Shown here one piece after another: positions 1 to 8,322 of a DNA stretch of 64,000 nt. The stretch spans positions 3,348,001-3,412,000 of the forward strand of contig OY829383.1 of the NCBI GenBank assembly GCA_963691835.1, given 5' to 3'. The position numbers were made by a program, and so were the translations under genes. Numbering within the stretch: the stretch's first letter is position 1; every line of letters starts with the position of its first letter. This DNA comes from G963691835 sp963691835. Its GTDB lineage: Bacteria; Pseudomonadota; Alphaproteobacteria; Thalassobaculales; Thalassobaculaceae. The notes beneath the pieces were generated by a model. The model was given only the letters and a program-made list of their open reading frames with translations, had not been told where the DNA came from and made no database searches.

Positions 1-1199
1 GTCGTGGTGTAGGCCCCGCAACCCAGAATCCAAACCCGGTCACCGGCTTTAAGGGTCAGCGGCAGGCGGTAGTCGGCCGTCTCATACAGGGTATCTGCGC
101 TGTCGCAGGTCGGCCCGGCAATGCAGACCGGTCCGGTTCCGCCCGCCTCCGCATCCCGTTCCGTGACGATCGGATAGCGGATTGCCTCTTCCATCGTCTC
201 CGCGAGGCCGCCGAACTTGCCGATGTCGAGATAGACCCAGCGCTTCTCGTCGGCCTCATCCTTTTTGGAGACGAGGACGACTTCGGCCTGAATGATCCCC
301 GCATCACCAACCAGTCCGCGCCCGGGCTCCACGATGAGCTCGAACCGACGGTCGCCGAAGAACGCCTCGACGAGATCCATGACCGTTTGGCCGTAGCGGC
401 CGGTTTCCGGTACGTCGGCGCGGTAACGGGCGGGCATGCCACCGCCGAGATTGATCAGCCAAGGTTTGATGTCCCCGGCCTCAAGCTTTCGGTATAGGGC
501 GGCCGTTTCTTCCAGAGCACCCCGCCAGTTCTCCGGCTTCGTCTGTTGAGAGCCCACATGAAAGGACGCCCCCGCCACGTCCAGGCCCAGGGCATCGGCG
601 CGCGTCAGCAACTCGAACGCCATGGTTGGCGAGCAGCCGAACTTCCTCGACAAGGGCCAGTCCGCCCCGTCTCCATCGGTCAGCAGACGGCAGAAGACCG
701 ACGCGCCGGGAGCGGAGCGGGCGATCTTCCGGAGCTCTTCATCACTATCGAACGCGAACAGCCGGACCCCTGCGGCAAATGCGGCCGCAATCTCCCGTTC
801 CTTCTTGATCGTGTTTCCGAATGAGATCGCCTCAGGGGCGGCGCCTCGGGACAGCACGAGCCTGATCTCGTTCAAACTGGCGCAGTCGAACCGCGCGCCG
901 AGGCCGATCAGCCTGTCCAGGATCTCGACGGCGGGATTGGCCTTGATCGCGTAATAGATGACGGCATCGCCGAACGCCTGATCCAAGGCGTGGTAGTTCG
1001 CTTCCACCACATCCAAGTCAAGCGCGAGACAGGGCGCTTCCAGCATCGACTCAGAGAAGAACCGGGCGATCTTTTCCGATCGTTCCCGAACCACGTCGGG
1101 CACAGCGCGTCCCGCGCCCGGAACAAGTCTCAGCGCCGGTCGGGCGGGATCTACGGAAAAGAAACGGCGGGCGTCAGCGCCCGTGTCGGCTGCCAGCAT
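1..1199 (-). CDS. PLP-dependent ornithine/lysine-type decarboxylase (fold type III), C-terminus cut by window edge
   Basis: The frame reads leftward from an ATG at 1199 and is still open at base 1, so about 399 codons are present and only some 20 C-terminal residues are missing by comparison with the family. It carries the PLP-lysine motif YAIKANP near residue 75, HVGSQ, the phosphate-binding EPGRG and, near the end, GPTCDSADTLYE with the active-site Cys and Asp contributed across the dimer. The last visible residues, GCGAYTT, are typical of the C-terminal barrel. These features place it in the alanine-racemase-fold group with eukaryotic-type ornithine decarboxylase, which makes putrescine or cadaverine in the cytoplasm. 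Ornithine versus lysine cannot be decided from motifs. It is transcribed away from its right neighbour. Confidence 0.88.
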   Translation of the reverse strand, partial: MLAADTGADARRFFSVDPARPALRLVPGAGRAVPDVVRERSEKIARFFSESMLEAPCLALDLDVVEANYHALDQAFGDAVIYYAIKANPAVEILDRLIGLGARFDCASLNEIRLVLSRGAAPEAISFGNTIKKEREIAAAFAAGVRLFAFDSDEELRKIARSAPGASVFCRLLTDGDGADWPLSRKFGCSPTMAFELLTRADALGLDVAGASFHVGSQQTKPENWRGALEETAALYRKLEAGDIKPWLINLGGGMPARYRADVPETGRYGQTVMDLVEAFFGDRRFELIVEPGRGLVGDAGIIQAEVVLVSKKDEADEKRWVYLDIGKFGGLAETMEEAIRYPIVTERDAEAGGTGPVCIAGPTCDSADTLYETADYRLPLTLKAGDRVWILGCGAYTT

Positions 1200-1437
1200 C
1201 GTGGGTTCCCCCTTCGCACCCGCCCCGGGTCACCCCCAAGCGGTCATGAGAAAAAGGACGCTCCGTCGTTGTTTGACCATTCCGGGCCAGGGGCACGTGC
1301 GCTTGCGTCAATGCGCGGGAATATGGCCGTTTCGGCGGCGGATGCAAGGAGGAATTTTGCGACCGGACAGCGGCAGACAAGAAACCGTCAATGCACCGGG
1401 ATCTTAGGGGTTTTACCCAACCGTTGGCGTTCAGGAC

Positions 1438-1674
1438 TCAAAAGTCCGTACAGCGCCCCTTGTGCTCCCAATCACCGAACCGTGTCGGTTCGGGTCCGTC
1501 GTAGCCGCCGAGTTCCTTGGGCAGATCCTTGGCGGCGGCGCGAGGGTCAAGATCGGCCGGACGCTCCACCGGTGACGCCGTCGTCGGCTTCCGGCGCGGT
1601 CCTTCCGGTACGGGCGCTTCCGAGAACGCGCGCCTTGGGGCGGTTCCGGCGGCTGATTTGGTTTGGCTCGTCAT
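1438..1674 (-). CDS. DUF1674 / SDHAF4-type succinate dehydrogenase assembly factor
   Basis: This is a 78-residue protein whose last 25 residues, including KELGGYDGPEPTRFGDWE and ending GRCTDF, are the DUF1674 signature. The family (SDHAF4 in mitochondria) helps flavinylated SdhA mature in the cytoplasm. The N-terminal half is Pro/Arg/Ala-rich and probably disordered, as is usual. I start it at the ATG at 1674 because GGAAAAG lies six bases upstream; an in-frame ATG at 1686 would add four residues. The open frame continues far upstream through htpX on the other strand, but that part is antisense noise. It is divergent from htpX with about 105 bases between. No sdh genes are in the window. Confidence 0.8.
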   Translation of the reverse strand: MTSQTKSAAGTAPRRAFSEAPVPEGPRRKPTTASPVERPADLDPRAAAKDLPKELGGYDGPEPTRFGDWEHKGRCTDF

Positions 1675-1779
1675 CGTCTTTTCCATATGGCGCAACTTGC
1701 GCCGGGCGCCAAGTCTTGATCGTCGAACCGAATTCCCCAAATCGAGCCGTAGATAGAGAACCTTAGGGACGACTTCGCC

Positions 1780-2775
1780 ATGGGCTACGCCCGCACCGCC
1801 CTCCTTCTGGCCGCGATGACAGGCCTGTTCCTTGCCGTCGGCTTCATGCTTGGCGGCGAAGGCGGGCTGATTCTGGCGCTTGGCGTCGCGTTCATGATGA
1901 ACGCCTTCGCGTATTGGAACTCCGACAAGATGGTCTTGTCCATGTACGGGGCCCGGCGGATCGGCCGCGACGATATGCCGTGGTTCCATGACATGGTCGC
2001 CGCTCTTGCGGCCCGCGCTGAACTTCCCATGCCGAAGGTTTACATCATCGATACCGACCAGCCGAACGCGTTCGCAACAGGCCGGAATCCGGAAAATGCA
2101 GCCGTTGCGGCGACGACCGGTCTTATCCGCAATCTGACCCAGGATGAGGTCGCGGGTGTGATGGCGCATGAACTGGCGCACATCAAGAACCGAGACACGC
2201 TGATCATGACCATCACCGCAACGCTCGCCGGCGCGATCTCGATGCTGGCCAACTTCGCGCTGTTCTTCGGCGGGAACCGGAATAACCCGCTCGGTATCGT
2301 AGGCACGATCGCGATGATGATCTTGGCGCCCATGGCGGCCATGCTGGTCCAGATGGCCGTCAGCCGGTCCCGCGAGTATGAGGCGGATGCCTTGGGTGCT
2401 GAGATCTGCGGTCAGCCTGACTGGTTGGCGGATGCCCTCGCGCGGCTGGAGACGGGAGCAAAGACGATCGATAACAACGCGGCGGAGCGCAATCCGGCGA
2501 CCGCACACATGTTCATCGTCAATCCGCTGCACACCCACAGCCATGACAACCTGTTTTCAACCCATCCCGCAACGAGCAACCGGATCAAGCGTCTTCGGGA
2601 GATGACCCCGCGCGGCTACGGCTCGCCGGCAGCCGCGCCGGCCCGGCAATCGAGTACCGTCGGCCGGGCGGCGTCTGCGCCCTCTGGCGGGCAGCGCCGC
2701 GCCTCAAGCCGGTCGAAGCCAACCCGGAGAGCGGGCGGCAGCGTGCCGAGCGGCGGCCGCACCTCTCGACAGTGA
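1780..2775 (+). CDS. htpX: HtpX family membrane zinc metalloprotease
   Basis: The protein has 331 residues and is an M48B protease for quality control of inner-membrane proteins, working beside FtsH. Two N-terminal hydrophobic segments (about residues 5-22 and 28-46) are followed by the zinc motif HELAH at 130-134, two more hydrophobic segments (about 145-165 and 175-195), and the third zinc ligand in SREYEAD near 205. The PLHTHSHDNLFSTHP motif close to residue 250 is also typical. About 45 C-terminal residues rich in Ala, Ser, Arg and Gly extend past the usual end and look disordered. The ATG at 1780 begins directly at the first membrane segment. Confidence 0.95.
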   Translation: MGYARTALLLAAMTGLFLAVGFMLGGEGGLILALGVAFMMNAFAYWNSDKMVLSMYGARRIGRDDMPWFHDMVAALAARAELPMPKVYIIDTDQPNAFATGRNPENAAVAATTGLIRNLTQDEVAGVMAHELAHIKNRDTLIMTITATLAGAISMLANFALFFGGNRNNPLGIVGTIAMMILAPMAAMLVQMAVSRSREYEADALGAEICGQPDWLADALARLETGAKTIDNNAAERNPATAHMFIVNPLHTHSHDNLFSTHPATSNRIKRLREMTPRGYGSPAAAPARQSSTVGRAASAPSGGQRRASSRSKPTRRAGGSVPSGGRTSRQ

Positions 2776-2802
2776 TGTAAGTCGCACCATCCTTAAGGCA
2801 GT

Positions 2803-2823
2803 GGACCCGTGAATGCCGGGTCC
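2803..2823 (+). terminator. Hairpin downstream of htpX, possible weak terminator
   Basis: GGACCCG (2803-2809) and CGGGTCC (2817-2823) form a perfect 7-bp stem with a 7-base loop, 27 bases after the htpX stop. No T-run follows, so termination by this hairpin alone is doubtful. Confidence 0.3.
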
Positions 2824-2899
2824 GCCGTCTCGTTCCCGTCCTCGCTCAGGCCGCCTTTTGGTCTGGCCTTTGCCGCACTCTCATGATGATAAACGCACA

Positions 2900-4195
2900 A
2901 TGAGCACAGCAAACGACGTATCCGCCGCCCGCAGCGTGGCTTTTGATCTGGTTCGAGCCGTTCTGGCCAACGGCAAGCCTTATGAAGACGCGTTGGCGGT
3001 TCATGACGGGCTCCGTCGCTTGCCGGGACGGGACAAGGGGTTCGCGCGTCTGATCTCCGCCACGACCCTGCGCCGCTTGGGGCAGATCGATCTGGTCATC
3101 AACGGCTACCTTGAGAAGCCCTTGCCCAAATCGGGGGAGGCTGCCCGCGACCTGATGCGGATTGCGACGGCAGAGATGTTGTTTCTCGGGGTTGCTCCCC
3201 ACGCGGCGGTGGACAGCGCGGTTACCTTGGTCGAAAGCCGGAAGCTTGCGAAGTTCAAAGGCCTCGCCAATGCGGTTCTTCGGAAGATTGCCCGCGAGGG
3301 GCGGGAGAAGCTCGCATCGACCTCGGCGACGGCCAATTTTCCGGATTGGATGGTTGAGTCTTGGGTGGCGGCCTACGGAGAAACCGAGGCTGAGGCGATT
3401 GCCGAGGCGAGTTTGCGGGAGCCGCCGCTGGATGTTTCGGTTTCCGAAGATGTTGCGGGCTGGGCGAAACGGCTAGGAGCCGAGATCCTGCCGACCGGGT
3501 CCCTGCGCCGCGCATTCGATGGTGCGGTTCCAGAACTGCCAGGGTTTGCGGATGGAAAGTGGTGGGTCCAGGACGCGGCGGCGGCACTTCCCGCGAAGCT
3601 TCTGGGCGACGTCGCGGGTAAACGGGTTGTCGAGCTGTGCGCGGCCCCGGGTGGCAAGACCGCGCAGTTGATTGCAGCGGGAGCGAAAGTGACAGCTGTC
3701 GACAGGTCCGCCCCCAGACTTCGCCGGCTGGAGCGGAATCTCACCCGTCTCGGCATGTCGGCGCGGGTCGTCATAGAGGACGCGACCAAGTGGCGGCCCA
3801 AATCACCGGTGGATGCGGTTCTGTTGGATCCACCTTGTACCTCGTCGGGCACAATCCGCCGCCATCCGGACATTCTCCATTCCAAGAACGCGGTGGACGT
3901 GGAGACCCTCGCGGGTATCCAGAAAGGGCTGCTGTCGGCGGCCGCGGAGATGGTGAAGCCGGGCGGGACGCTGGTCTACTGCACCTGCTCCATTCAACCG
4001 GCGGAGGGCGAGGACGTCATCAACGCGTTTCTGGGCGCACGCGACGATTTCGTCAGAAACCCAATCTCCGCCGACGAGGTTGGCGGATTGACCGAAGTGA
4101 TCACCGAAGCTGGGGATCTCCGAACCCTGCCGAGCCATTTCACCAAGGGCGGCGGGCTCGACGGATTCTACGCGGCAAGGCTGACCCGGGCGTGA
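2900..4195 (+). CDS. rsmB: 16S rRNA (cytosine967-C5)-methyltransferase RsmB family
   Basis: Residues 1-130 form a NusB-like RNA-binding domain. The rest is a SAM-dependent m5C methyltransferase: motif I is VVELCAAPGGKT, the first catalytic Cys lies in LLDPPCTSSG, and the second lies in YCTCSIQPAEGE. Both cysteines needed for attack and release in this family are present. The enzyme modifies 16S rRNA in the cytoplasm. I place the start at the ATG at 2900 (MSTANDVSAA), because the 29 extra codons back to 2813 overlap the hairpin and do not resemble the family. Length (431 residues) is normal for alphaproteobacterial members. It stands between htpX and the moxR gene in the same direction. Confidence 0.92.
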   Translation: MSTANDVSAARSVAFDLVRAVLANGKPYEDALAVHDGLRRLPGRDKGFARLISATTLRRLGQIDLVINGYLEKPLPKSGEAARDLMRIATAEMLFLGVAPHAAVDSAVTLVESRKLAKFKGLANAVLRKIAREGREKLASTSATANFPDWMVESWVAAYGETEAEAIAEASLREPPLDVSVSEDVAGWAKRLGAEILPTGSLRRAFDGAVPELPGFADGKWWVQDAAAALPAKLLGDVAGKRVVELCAAPGGKTAQLIAAGAKVTAVDRSAPRLRRLERNLTRLGMSARVVIEDATKWRPKSPVDAVLLDPPCTSSGTIRRHPDILHSKNAVDVETLAGIQKGLLSAAAEMVKPGGTLVYCTCSIQPAEGEDVINAFLGARDDFVRNPISADEVGGLTEVITEAGDLRTLPSHFTKGGGLDGFYAARLTRA

Positions 4196-4293
4196 GCGGC
4201 GGCGTTCTGATGGGCGGGCGGCAACGCTTGAGCCTCGGCCTGAGCCGTGCTTGTTTGCCCGCCACCTAAATTCAGCCAAGCGAGAGAGACCGG

Positions 4294-5154
4294 ATGACCG
4301 AGCAGACCCGCTTCGAGGGCACCGCCGATTACATCGCGACCGAAGACCTTATGGTCGCCGTGAACGCCGCCGTGACGCTGCAGCGCCCTCTGCTGGTGAA
4401 AGGGGAGCCGGGCACTGGTAAGACCGTTCTCGCACGGGAAGTCGCCAAGGCTTTGGGCAAGCCGCTCATCGAATGGCACGTGAAGTCGACGACGAAAGCA
4501 CAGCAGGGGCTTTACGAGTACGACGCCGTCAGCCGTCTCCGGGACAGCCAGCTCGGCGACGAGCGGGTCAAGGACATCTCGAACTACATCGTTCGCGGCA
4601 AGCTGTGGGAGGCGTTTCAATCGGATGAGCAGGCAGTTCTGCTGATCGACGAGATCGACAAGGCCGATATCGAGTTTCCGAACGACCTTCTGCTCGAACT
4701 CGACCGGATGGAGTTCCACGTCTACGAAACGAAAGAGATCATCCGCGCAAAGACCCGGCCCATCGTGTTCATCACGTCGAACAACGAGAAGGAGTTGCCG
4801 GACGCCTTCCTTCGCCGCTGTTTCTTTCACTACATCCGTTTCCCAGAGCCGGAGGTGATGGAACGGATCGTCGATGTCCATCATCCGAAGCTGAAGCCCA
4901 ACCTCCTGAGGGAGGCGCTGACGGCGTTCTTTGAGATCCGCGATGTTCCGGGCCTCAAGAAGAAGCCCTCGACCTCTGAGTTGTTGGACTGGATCAAGCT
5001 TCTCGTGGTCGAAGACATTCCACCCGAGACGCTGAAGATCAAGGACAAGAAGGATCTGATCCCCCCGCTCTACGGGGCGCTTCTGAAGAACGAGCAGGAC
5101 GTGCACCTGTTCGAACGTCTGGCCTTTCTTGCCCGCCGGGAGGGGCGGGGCTGA
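4294..5154 (+). CDS. MoxR-family AAA+ ATPase
   Basis: This is a 286-residue AAA+ ATPase with Walker A GEPGTGKT at residues 37-44, Walker B VLLIDEIDKAD near 115-125, sensor 1 in VFITSNNEKELP and an arginine-finger region in DAFLRRCFFHY. MoxR ATPases act as chaperones that remodel or insert metal into partner complexes, usually with a VWA-domain protein encoded immediately downstream. Here no VWA gene follows. The stop codon overlaps the start of a small exported protein by one base, which indicates translational coupling with that gene instead. The target complex cannot be told from this window. Confidence 0.9.
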   Translation: MTEQTRFEGTADYIATEDLMVAVNAAVTLQRPLLVKGEPGTGKTVLAREVAKALGKPLIEWHVKSTTKAQQGLYEYDAVSRLRDSQLGDERVKDISNYIVRGKLWEAFQSDEQAVLLIDEIDKADIEFPNDLLLELDRMEFHVYETKEIIRAKTRPIVFITSNNEKELPDAFLRRCFFHYIRFPEPEVMERIVDVHHPKLKPNLLREALTAFFEIRDVPGLKKKPSTSELLDWIKLLVVEDIPPETLKIKDKKDLIPPLYGALLKNEQDVHLFERLAFLARREGRG

Positions 5155-5522
5155 TGCGTCCGGTTCTTATCTCGGCCTTTCTGCTGGCCTCCATCTCCGT
5201 GATGCCAGCCGGTGCGGGCGAGTTGACCACGTTGGTTCCCGAACGACTAAAGGCCTTCGGTGAGAAAGCGGGCTACATCGCGGCGACGGTTCCCCGCTGT
5301 GGCGGAGATGAAGAAGAGGTTCAGTACTTCAAACGCATTGTCCGGGATCTATTGTCCAAAGTCGGTGGCGATGCCGAAGATTGGGCGCTTGTCGACCAGC
5401 ATCTTGAGGCGGCAAGACGCGTAGCAAAACCGACGAGTGTTGACTGTTTGGATGAAATCGGCCGTGGCCATGCTGAAGAACTGATGAAAATTCAATCTCG
5501 AATAAGAGAAGGAATTGACTGA
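5154..5522 (+). CDS. Small exported protein of unknown function
   Basis: The protein has 122 residues and I do not recognise a family. Residues 1-21 form a signal peptide (MRPVLISAFLLASISVMPAG, cleavage likely at AGAG-ELTT), so the mature protein of about 100 residues should be periplasmic. The mature part is mostly charged and helical, with two cysteines (CGGDEEEVQYF and VDCLDEIGRG) that could pair. Its ATG overlaps the stop of the MoxR gene (TGATG), so the two are probably one transcript. The distal part of the gene is already more AT-rich than its neighbours and leads into an AT-rich intergenic stretch. Confidence 0.6.
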   Translation: MRPVLISAFLLASISVMPAGAGELTTLVPERLKAFGEKAGYIAATVPRCGGDEEEVQYFKRIVRDLLSKVGGDAEDWALVDQHLEAARRVAKPTSVDCLDEIGRGHAEELMKIQSRIREGID

Positions 5523-5899
5523 TCATTAAGATTGCTTCCTTCAGTCTTGCGATTTTCGCCCCAAAATCAACGAATATTAATAATAATAACTCATAATGAG
5601 GTAATATGGTAACAAATTTTACAAAATATCAATGCTCTTAGTAAGAGTTTTAATTGCAAAGATCGGGAATTTCGTTTTCAGAGTGACCTATTAAAGATGC
5701 CTAATCTTTTGATCAGAAATCTGACATCCAAGTGACCAAAGCAAGAAGCTGTTAAGCTTTGGGTCCCACCAGGTGGCTCCGTCTTTTTTGCTGAGAGTCC
5801 CATAGAATCAGTAATGTCATGCGAATCTGGTTGCTATGCTGGTTTGAGCGCGCTTTTAATGCCCCCGACCGCGCGCTGGTCCAAACCTTGGAGGGGAAT
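5523..5899. other. AT-rich non-coding island upstream of the OmpA-type lipoprotein gene
   Basis: These 377 bases hold no convincing reading frame. Base composition from about 5523 to 5760 is strikingly AT-rich for this window, with an ATTAATAATAATAA run near 5574-5587. CTCTTA-G-TAAGAG (5635-5647) is a 13-base palindrome that could be a protein-binding site. CCAAAGC (5736-5742) and GCTTTGG (5756-5762) are a 7-bp inverted repeat. The segment may hold promoter and regulatory sites for the downstream outer-membrane protein. Confidence 0.6.
5831..5860 (+). promoter_or_regulatory. Candidate sigma-70-type promoter for the OmpA-type lipoprotein
   Basis: TTGCTA (5831-5836) and TTTAAT (5855-5860) are separated by 18 bases and lie 40 bases before the ATG at 5900. 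The match to consensus is moderate and made by eye only. Confidence 0.3.
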
Positions 5900-6769
5900 A
5901 TGACCATCACCCGTTTGCCCGGTATGAAGGCGGCGACCATGACGGTTGCGAGCATTCTGCTGGCCGGCTGCGTCGGAACCGAACTCGACGTCGCCAAGAC
6001 GCTGACGCCGAACGGCTCCGATTTCTCGAAGAATCTCTATGCTGAATACATCGCGCTCTCCAAAGCAGAGTTCGGTGAAGGTGACTATCAGGACGCCGAT
6101 GCCTTCGCGAGCCGTGCGATTGACGCGGCGGCGGGTGTTCCCGGCGATATTGAAGCGCTTGATGCGCGGATGATCCCGGCTGTTCACAAGGGTGCGCTGG
6201 CGACGGCACGTCGCGAACTCACCGAAGTTTTCGCCGCCACGTCGACGACCAAGGATCCGGTCAACTCCGCCAAAGCCCAGGCCGCGTTCGAATGCTGGAT
6301 GCAGGAGCAGGAAGAGAACATCCAGCCAGAGGACGTCGAGAAGTGTAAGGCGGCGTTTGGGGCGGCGATGGACGCGATCCGTCTCGCCATGGCGCCTGCC
6401 GCGGCCCCGGCCCCGGCTCCGGCACCGGTCGACCTCAGCTACACAGTCTTCTTCGGCTTTGACTCCGACGTCGTTGACGCCGTTGCGCTGGAGGAGATCG
6501 TCAAGGCGGTCAAGGCCTTCAACGATGCGGGTGGTTCGCGCGTGGCTGTTGGCGGCTACACCGACCGTGCCGGTAATCCGGATTACAACGTTGGCCTCGC
6601 CGAGCGGCGTGCGCGCAATGTCGCCGAGGCGATGAACGATCTCGCGCTGAACAAGCTCAGCGGTAAGATCGACATCTCGGTCTTCGGCGAGCAGAACAAC
6701 GCGGTCCCGACGCCTGATGGTGCCAAGGAGCAGGGCAACCGCCGGGTCAGGATCGACATCGTCAAGTAA
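5900..6769 (+). CDS. OmpA/Pal-like outer-membrane lipoprotein
   Basis: The 289-residue product begins with a lipoprotein signal ending in the lipobox LLAGC, lipidated Cys at 24. The +2 residue is not Asp, so sorting to the outer membrane is expected. Residues about 30-165 are mainly helical with no family I can name. An Ala/Pro linker (APAAAPAPAPAP) near 170 leads to a C-terminal OmpA-like peptidoglycan-binding domain with FGFDSDVVD, VGGYTDRAGN and LAERRARNVAEA. It should anchor the outer membrane to peptidoglycan. The ATG at 5900 has GGAGGGG directly upstream; the in-frame ATG at 5819 would put 27 residues before the signal peptide. A strong terminator follows. Confidence 0.9.
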   Translation: MTITRLPGMKAATMTVASILLAGCVGTELDVAKTLTPNGSDFSKNLYAEYIALSKAEFGEGDYQDADAFASRAIDAAAGVPGDIEALDARMIPAVHKGALATARRELTEVFAATSTTKDPVNSAKAQAAFECWMQEQEENIQPEDVEKCKAAFGAAMDAIRLAMAPAAAPAPAPAPVDLSYTVFFGFDSDVVDAVALEEIVKAVKAFNDAGGSRVAVGGYTDRAGNPDYNVGLAERRARNVAEAMNDLALNKLSGKIDISVFGEQNNAVPTPDGAKEQGNRRVRIDIVK

Positions 6770-6793
6770 ACGACGATTTCAGCGATTTCGAAG

Positions 6794-6822
6794 GGGCCGC
6801 TCTCAAGCGGCCCTTTCTTTTT
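6794..6822 (+). terminator. Rho-independent terminator after the OmpA-type lipoprotein
   Basis: GGGCCGC (6794-6800) pairs with GCGGCCC (6807-6813) across a 6-base loop and is followed by TTTCTTTTT. It lies 24 bases past the stop codon, between convergent genes. Confidence 0.9.
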
Positions 6823-6898
6823 GTCATTTGGTTGGGCATGAGCCGGATCTGCGGCTACCAACTCGCTCAATCGGCCAACCAAGTGGTCTAAGTGTGCT

Positions 6899-7648
6899 CT
6901 AGGGACGTCCGCCCGACACCCGGATGTTGGCGCCCGCGACATAAGACGCGCCGTCCGAAACCAACCACCGGATGGCTTCCGCAATCTCCTCAGGCAACCC
7001 AAGACGGCCCATAGGGATACCGGATAGGCCACGTGTGGAGACGACATCGGCCACCATGTCCGTATCCGTCATGCCGGGAGACACGGCGTTCACACGGATA
7101 CCTTCGCCGGCAACCTCCTGGCTCAGGCCGGCATGGAGGCTGTTCACAGCCCCTTTTGAAACGGCGTAGAGGACGCCAGACCCCGGGTTTCCGATGTACG
7201 CTGAGCCGGATGACACCTGGACAATGCTGCCGCCCTGGCCACCGTGCTTGGTGGACATACGTTTCACGGCCTCTCGGGCACAGAGAATGAAGCCGGTCAC
7301 GTTGGTCCGAAGAACAGCCTCGATGTCATCCAGGCCAAGCGCATCAAGCCGGCCCCGCGGACCGGTGATGCCCGCGTTGTTCACCAAGACGCCAAGCCGC
7401 CCATCGGTCTCATCAATAACTTGGAAGAGACGCAGCACATCGTCTTCCTGGCCCGTGTCTGCCTGGACAGCTAAGGCTTCGCCGCCACTCTCTCGGATGT
7501 CGGATACGACGTTTTCCGCTGCCGTCTGATCGGCGCGATAGTTGATGAACACCTTGAAGCCGTCTCCAGCCAGTGCTCTGGCGGTCGCGGCTCCGATGCC
7601 GCGGCTTCCACCCGTGACCAGGGCGATCCTTTTTGTTGATTGGCTCAC
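6899..7648 (-). CDS. Short-chain dehydrogenase/reductase (FabG-like)
   Basis: A classical SDR of 249 residues: Rossmann motif TGGSRGIG near residue 13, NNAG near 90, catalytic Ser in VQVSSGSA and the catalytic pair in YAVSK. NRAD after the second strand suggests NADP(H) preference, but this is only a hint. The C-terminus GANIRVSGGRP replaces the usual VDGG. Such enzymes reduce a keto group or oxidise an alcohol; the substrate cannot be read off. It lies 67 bases downstream of msrA on the same strand and converges on the OmpA lipoprotein gene. Confidence 0.85.
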   Translation of the reverse strand: MSQSTKRIALVTGGSRGIGAATARALAGDGFKVFINYRADQTAAENVVSDIRESGGEALAVQADTGQEDDVLRLFQVIDETDGRLGVLVNNAGITGPRGRLDALGLDDIEAVLRTNVTGFILCAREAVKRMSTKHGGQGGSIVQVSSGSAYIGNPGSGVLYAVSKGAVNSLHAGLSQEVAGEGIRVNAVSPGMTDTDMVADVVSTRGLSGIPMGRLGLPEEIAEAIRWLVSDGASYVAGANIRVSGGRP

Positions 7649-7715
7649 GCGCTCCCTCCGTGGCGCCGGACGTGAGGCGCCAAGATGTCCCAGTTAAATC
7701 TTCTCTGATCGTGCG

Positions 7716-8216
7716 TCAGGCCCGCGCCCAGCGGAAGAGGCCGCCGAAAAGAGACTTTCTGCGGGAAAGATACTGCTGGTGATAGTCCTCCGCAGGCCAG
7801 AAGCGCCCGGCCGCCGAGATCTCGGTCGCAACCCGCCGTCCCAGGCCCGCTGTTTCAAGCCGGTGCTTGGCGGTGCGGGCCGCATCCGCCTGATCCGCGT
7901 CCTGGAAGAAGATCGCTGAACGGTACTGGGTGCCCACATCGGGCCCCTGGCGGTTCACCTGGGTTGGATCGTGGATCTCGAAGAAGTGGTCAACCAAGGT
8001 CTCGAACGACACCTTGGCCGGATCAAAAACAACCTCCACGACCTCGGCATGACCGGTTGAGCCGGAACAAACCTCTTCGTACGTCGGGTTGTCCTTTACA
8101 CCCCCAGCGTAGCCGACGGTCACGTCCACAACACCGGGCACCCGTCTGAACGACTCTTCAACACCCCAAAAGCAGCCGGCCCCGAACACGGCCTTCACCA
8201 TGCCATCATTGCTCAC
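7716..8216 (-). CDS. msrA: Peptide-methionine (S)-S-oxide reductase MsrA
   Basis: The protein has 166 residues with the active-site motif GAGCFWGVEE, catalytic Cys at 15, followed by VGYAGG, TGHAEVVEV and a PTQVNRQGPDVGTQYRS segment that are diagnostic of MsrA. It repairs oxidised methionine in proteins using thioredoxin. Recycling cysteines are not obvious near the C-terminus, so it may be a one-Cys type. It sits between an enoyl-CoA hydratase gene and an SDR gene on the same strand; no functional link is apparent. Confidence 0.95.
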   Translation of the reverse strand: MSNDGMVKAVFGAGCFWGVEESFRRVPGVVDVTVGYAGGVKDNPTYEEVCSGSTGHAEVVEVVFDPAKVSFETLVDHFFEIHDPTQVNRQGPDVGTQYRSAIFFQDADQADAARTAKHRLETAGLGRRVATEISAAGRFWPAEDYHQQYLSRRKSLFGGLFRWARA

Positions 8217-8322
8217 CTCAGCGACCCATCAGTCCTCACTTCCGCCACCGCTCTAATGTGGGGCACAGGCGACGATTTTCCCGCCCTGATTCGCTTCGAC
8301 CGCCATTCCGAGAGAGCTTAGT

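Noticed and set aside
1686..2544. Long leftward frame continuing upstream of the DUF1674 protein, opposite htpX
   Set aside because: Only the last 78-82 codons match a family; the rest is antisense to the HtpX zinc-protease sequence and has no family features.
4168..5106. Leftward 312-codon frame opposite the MoxR gene
   Set aside because: Covers Walker A and B motifs of the forward gene and has no family features of its own.
5736..5762. CCAAAGC / GCTTTGG inverted repeat as a terminator
   Set aside because: The T-run near 5784 is about 20 bases too far and the stem is weak; it is kept only as part of the AT-rich island.
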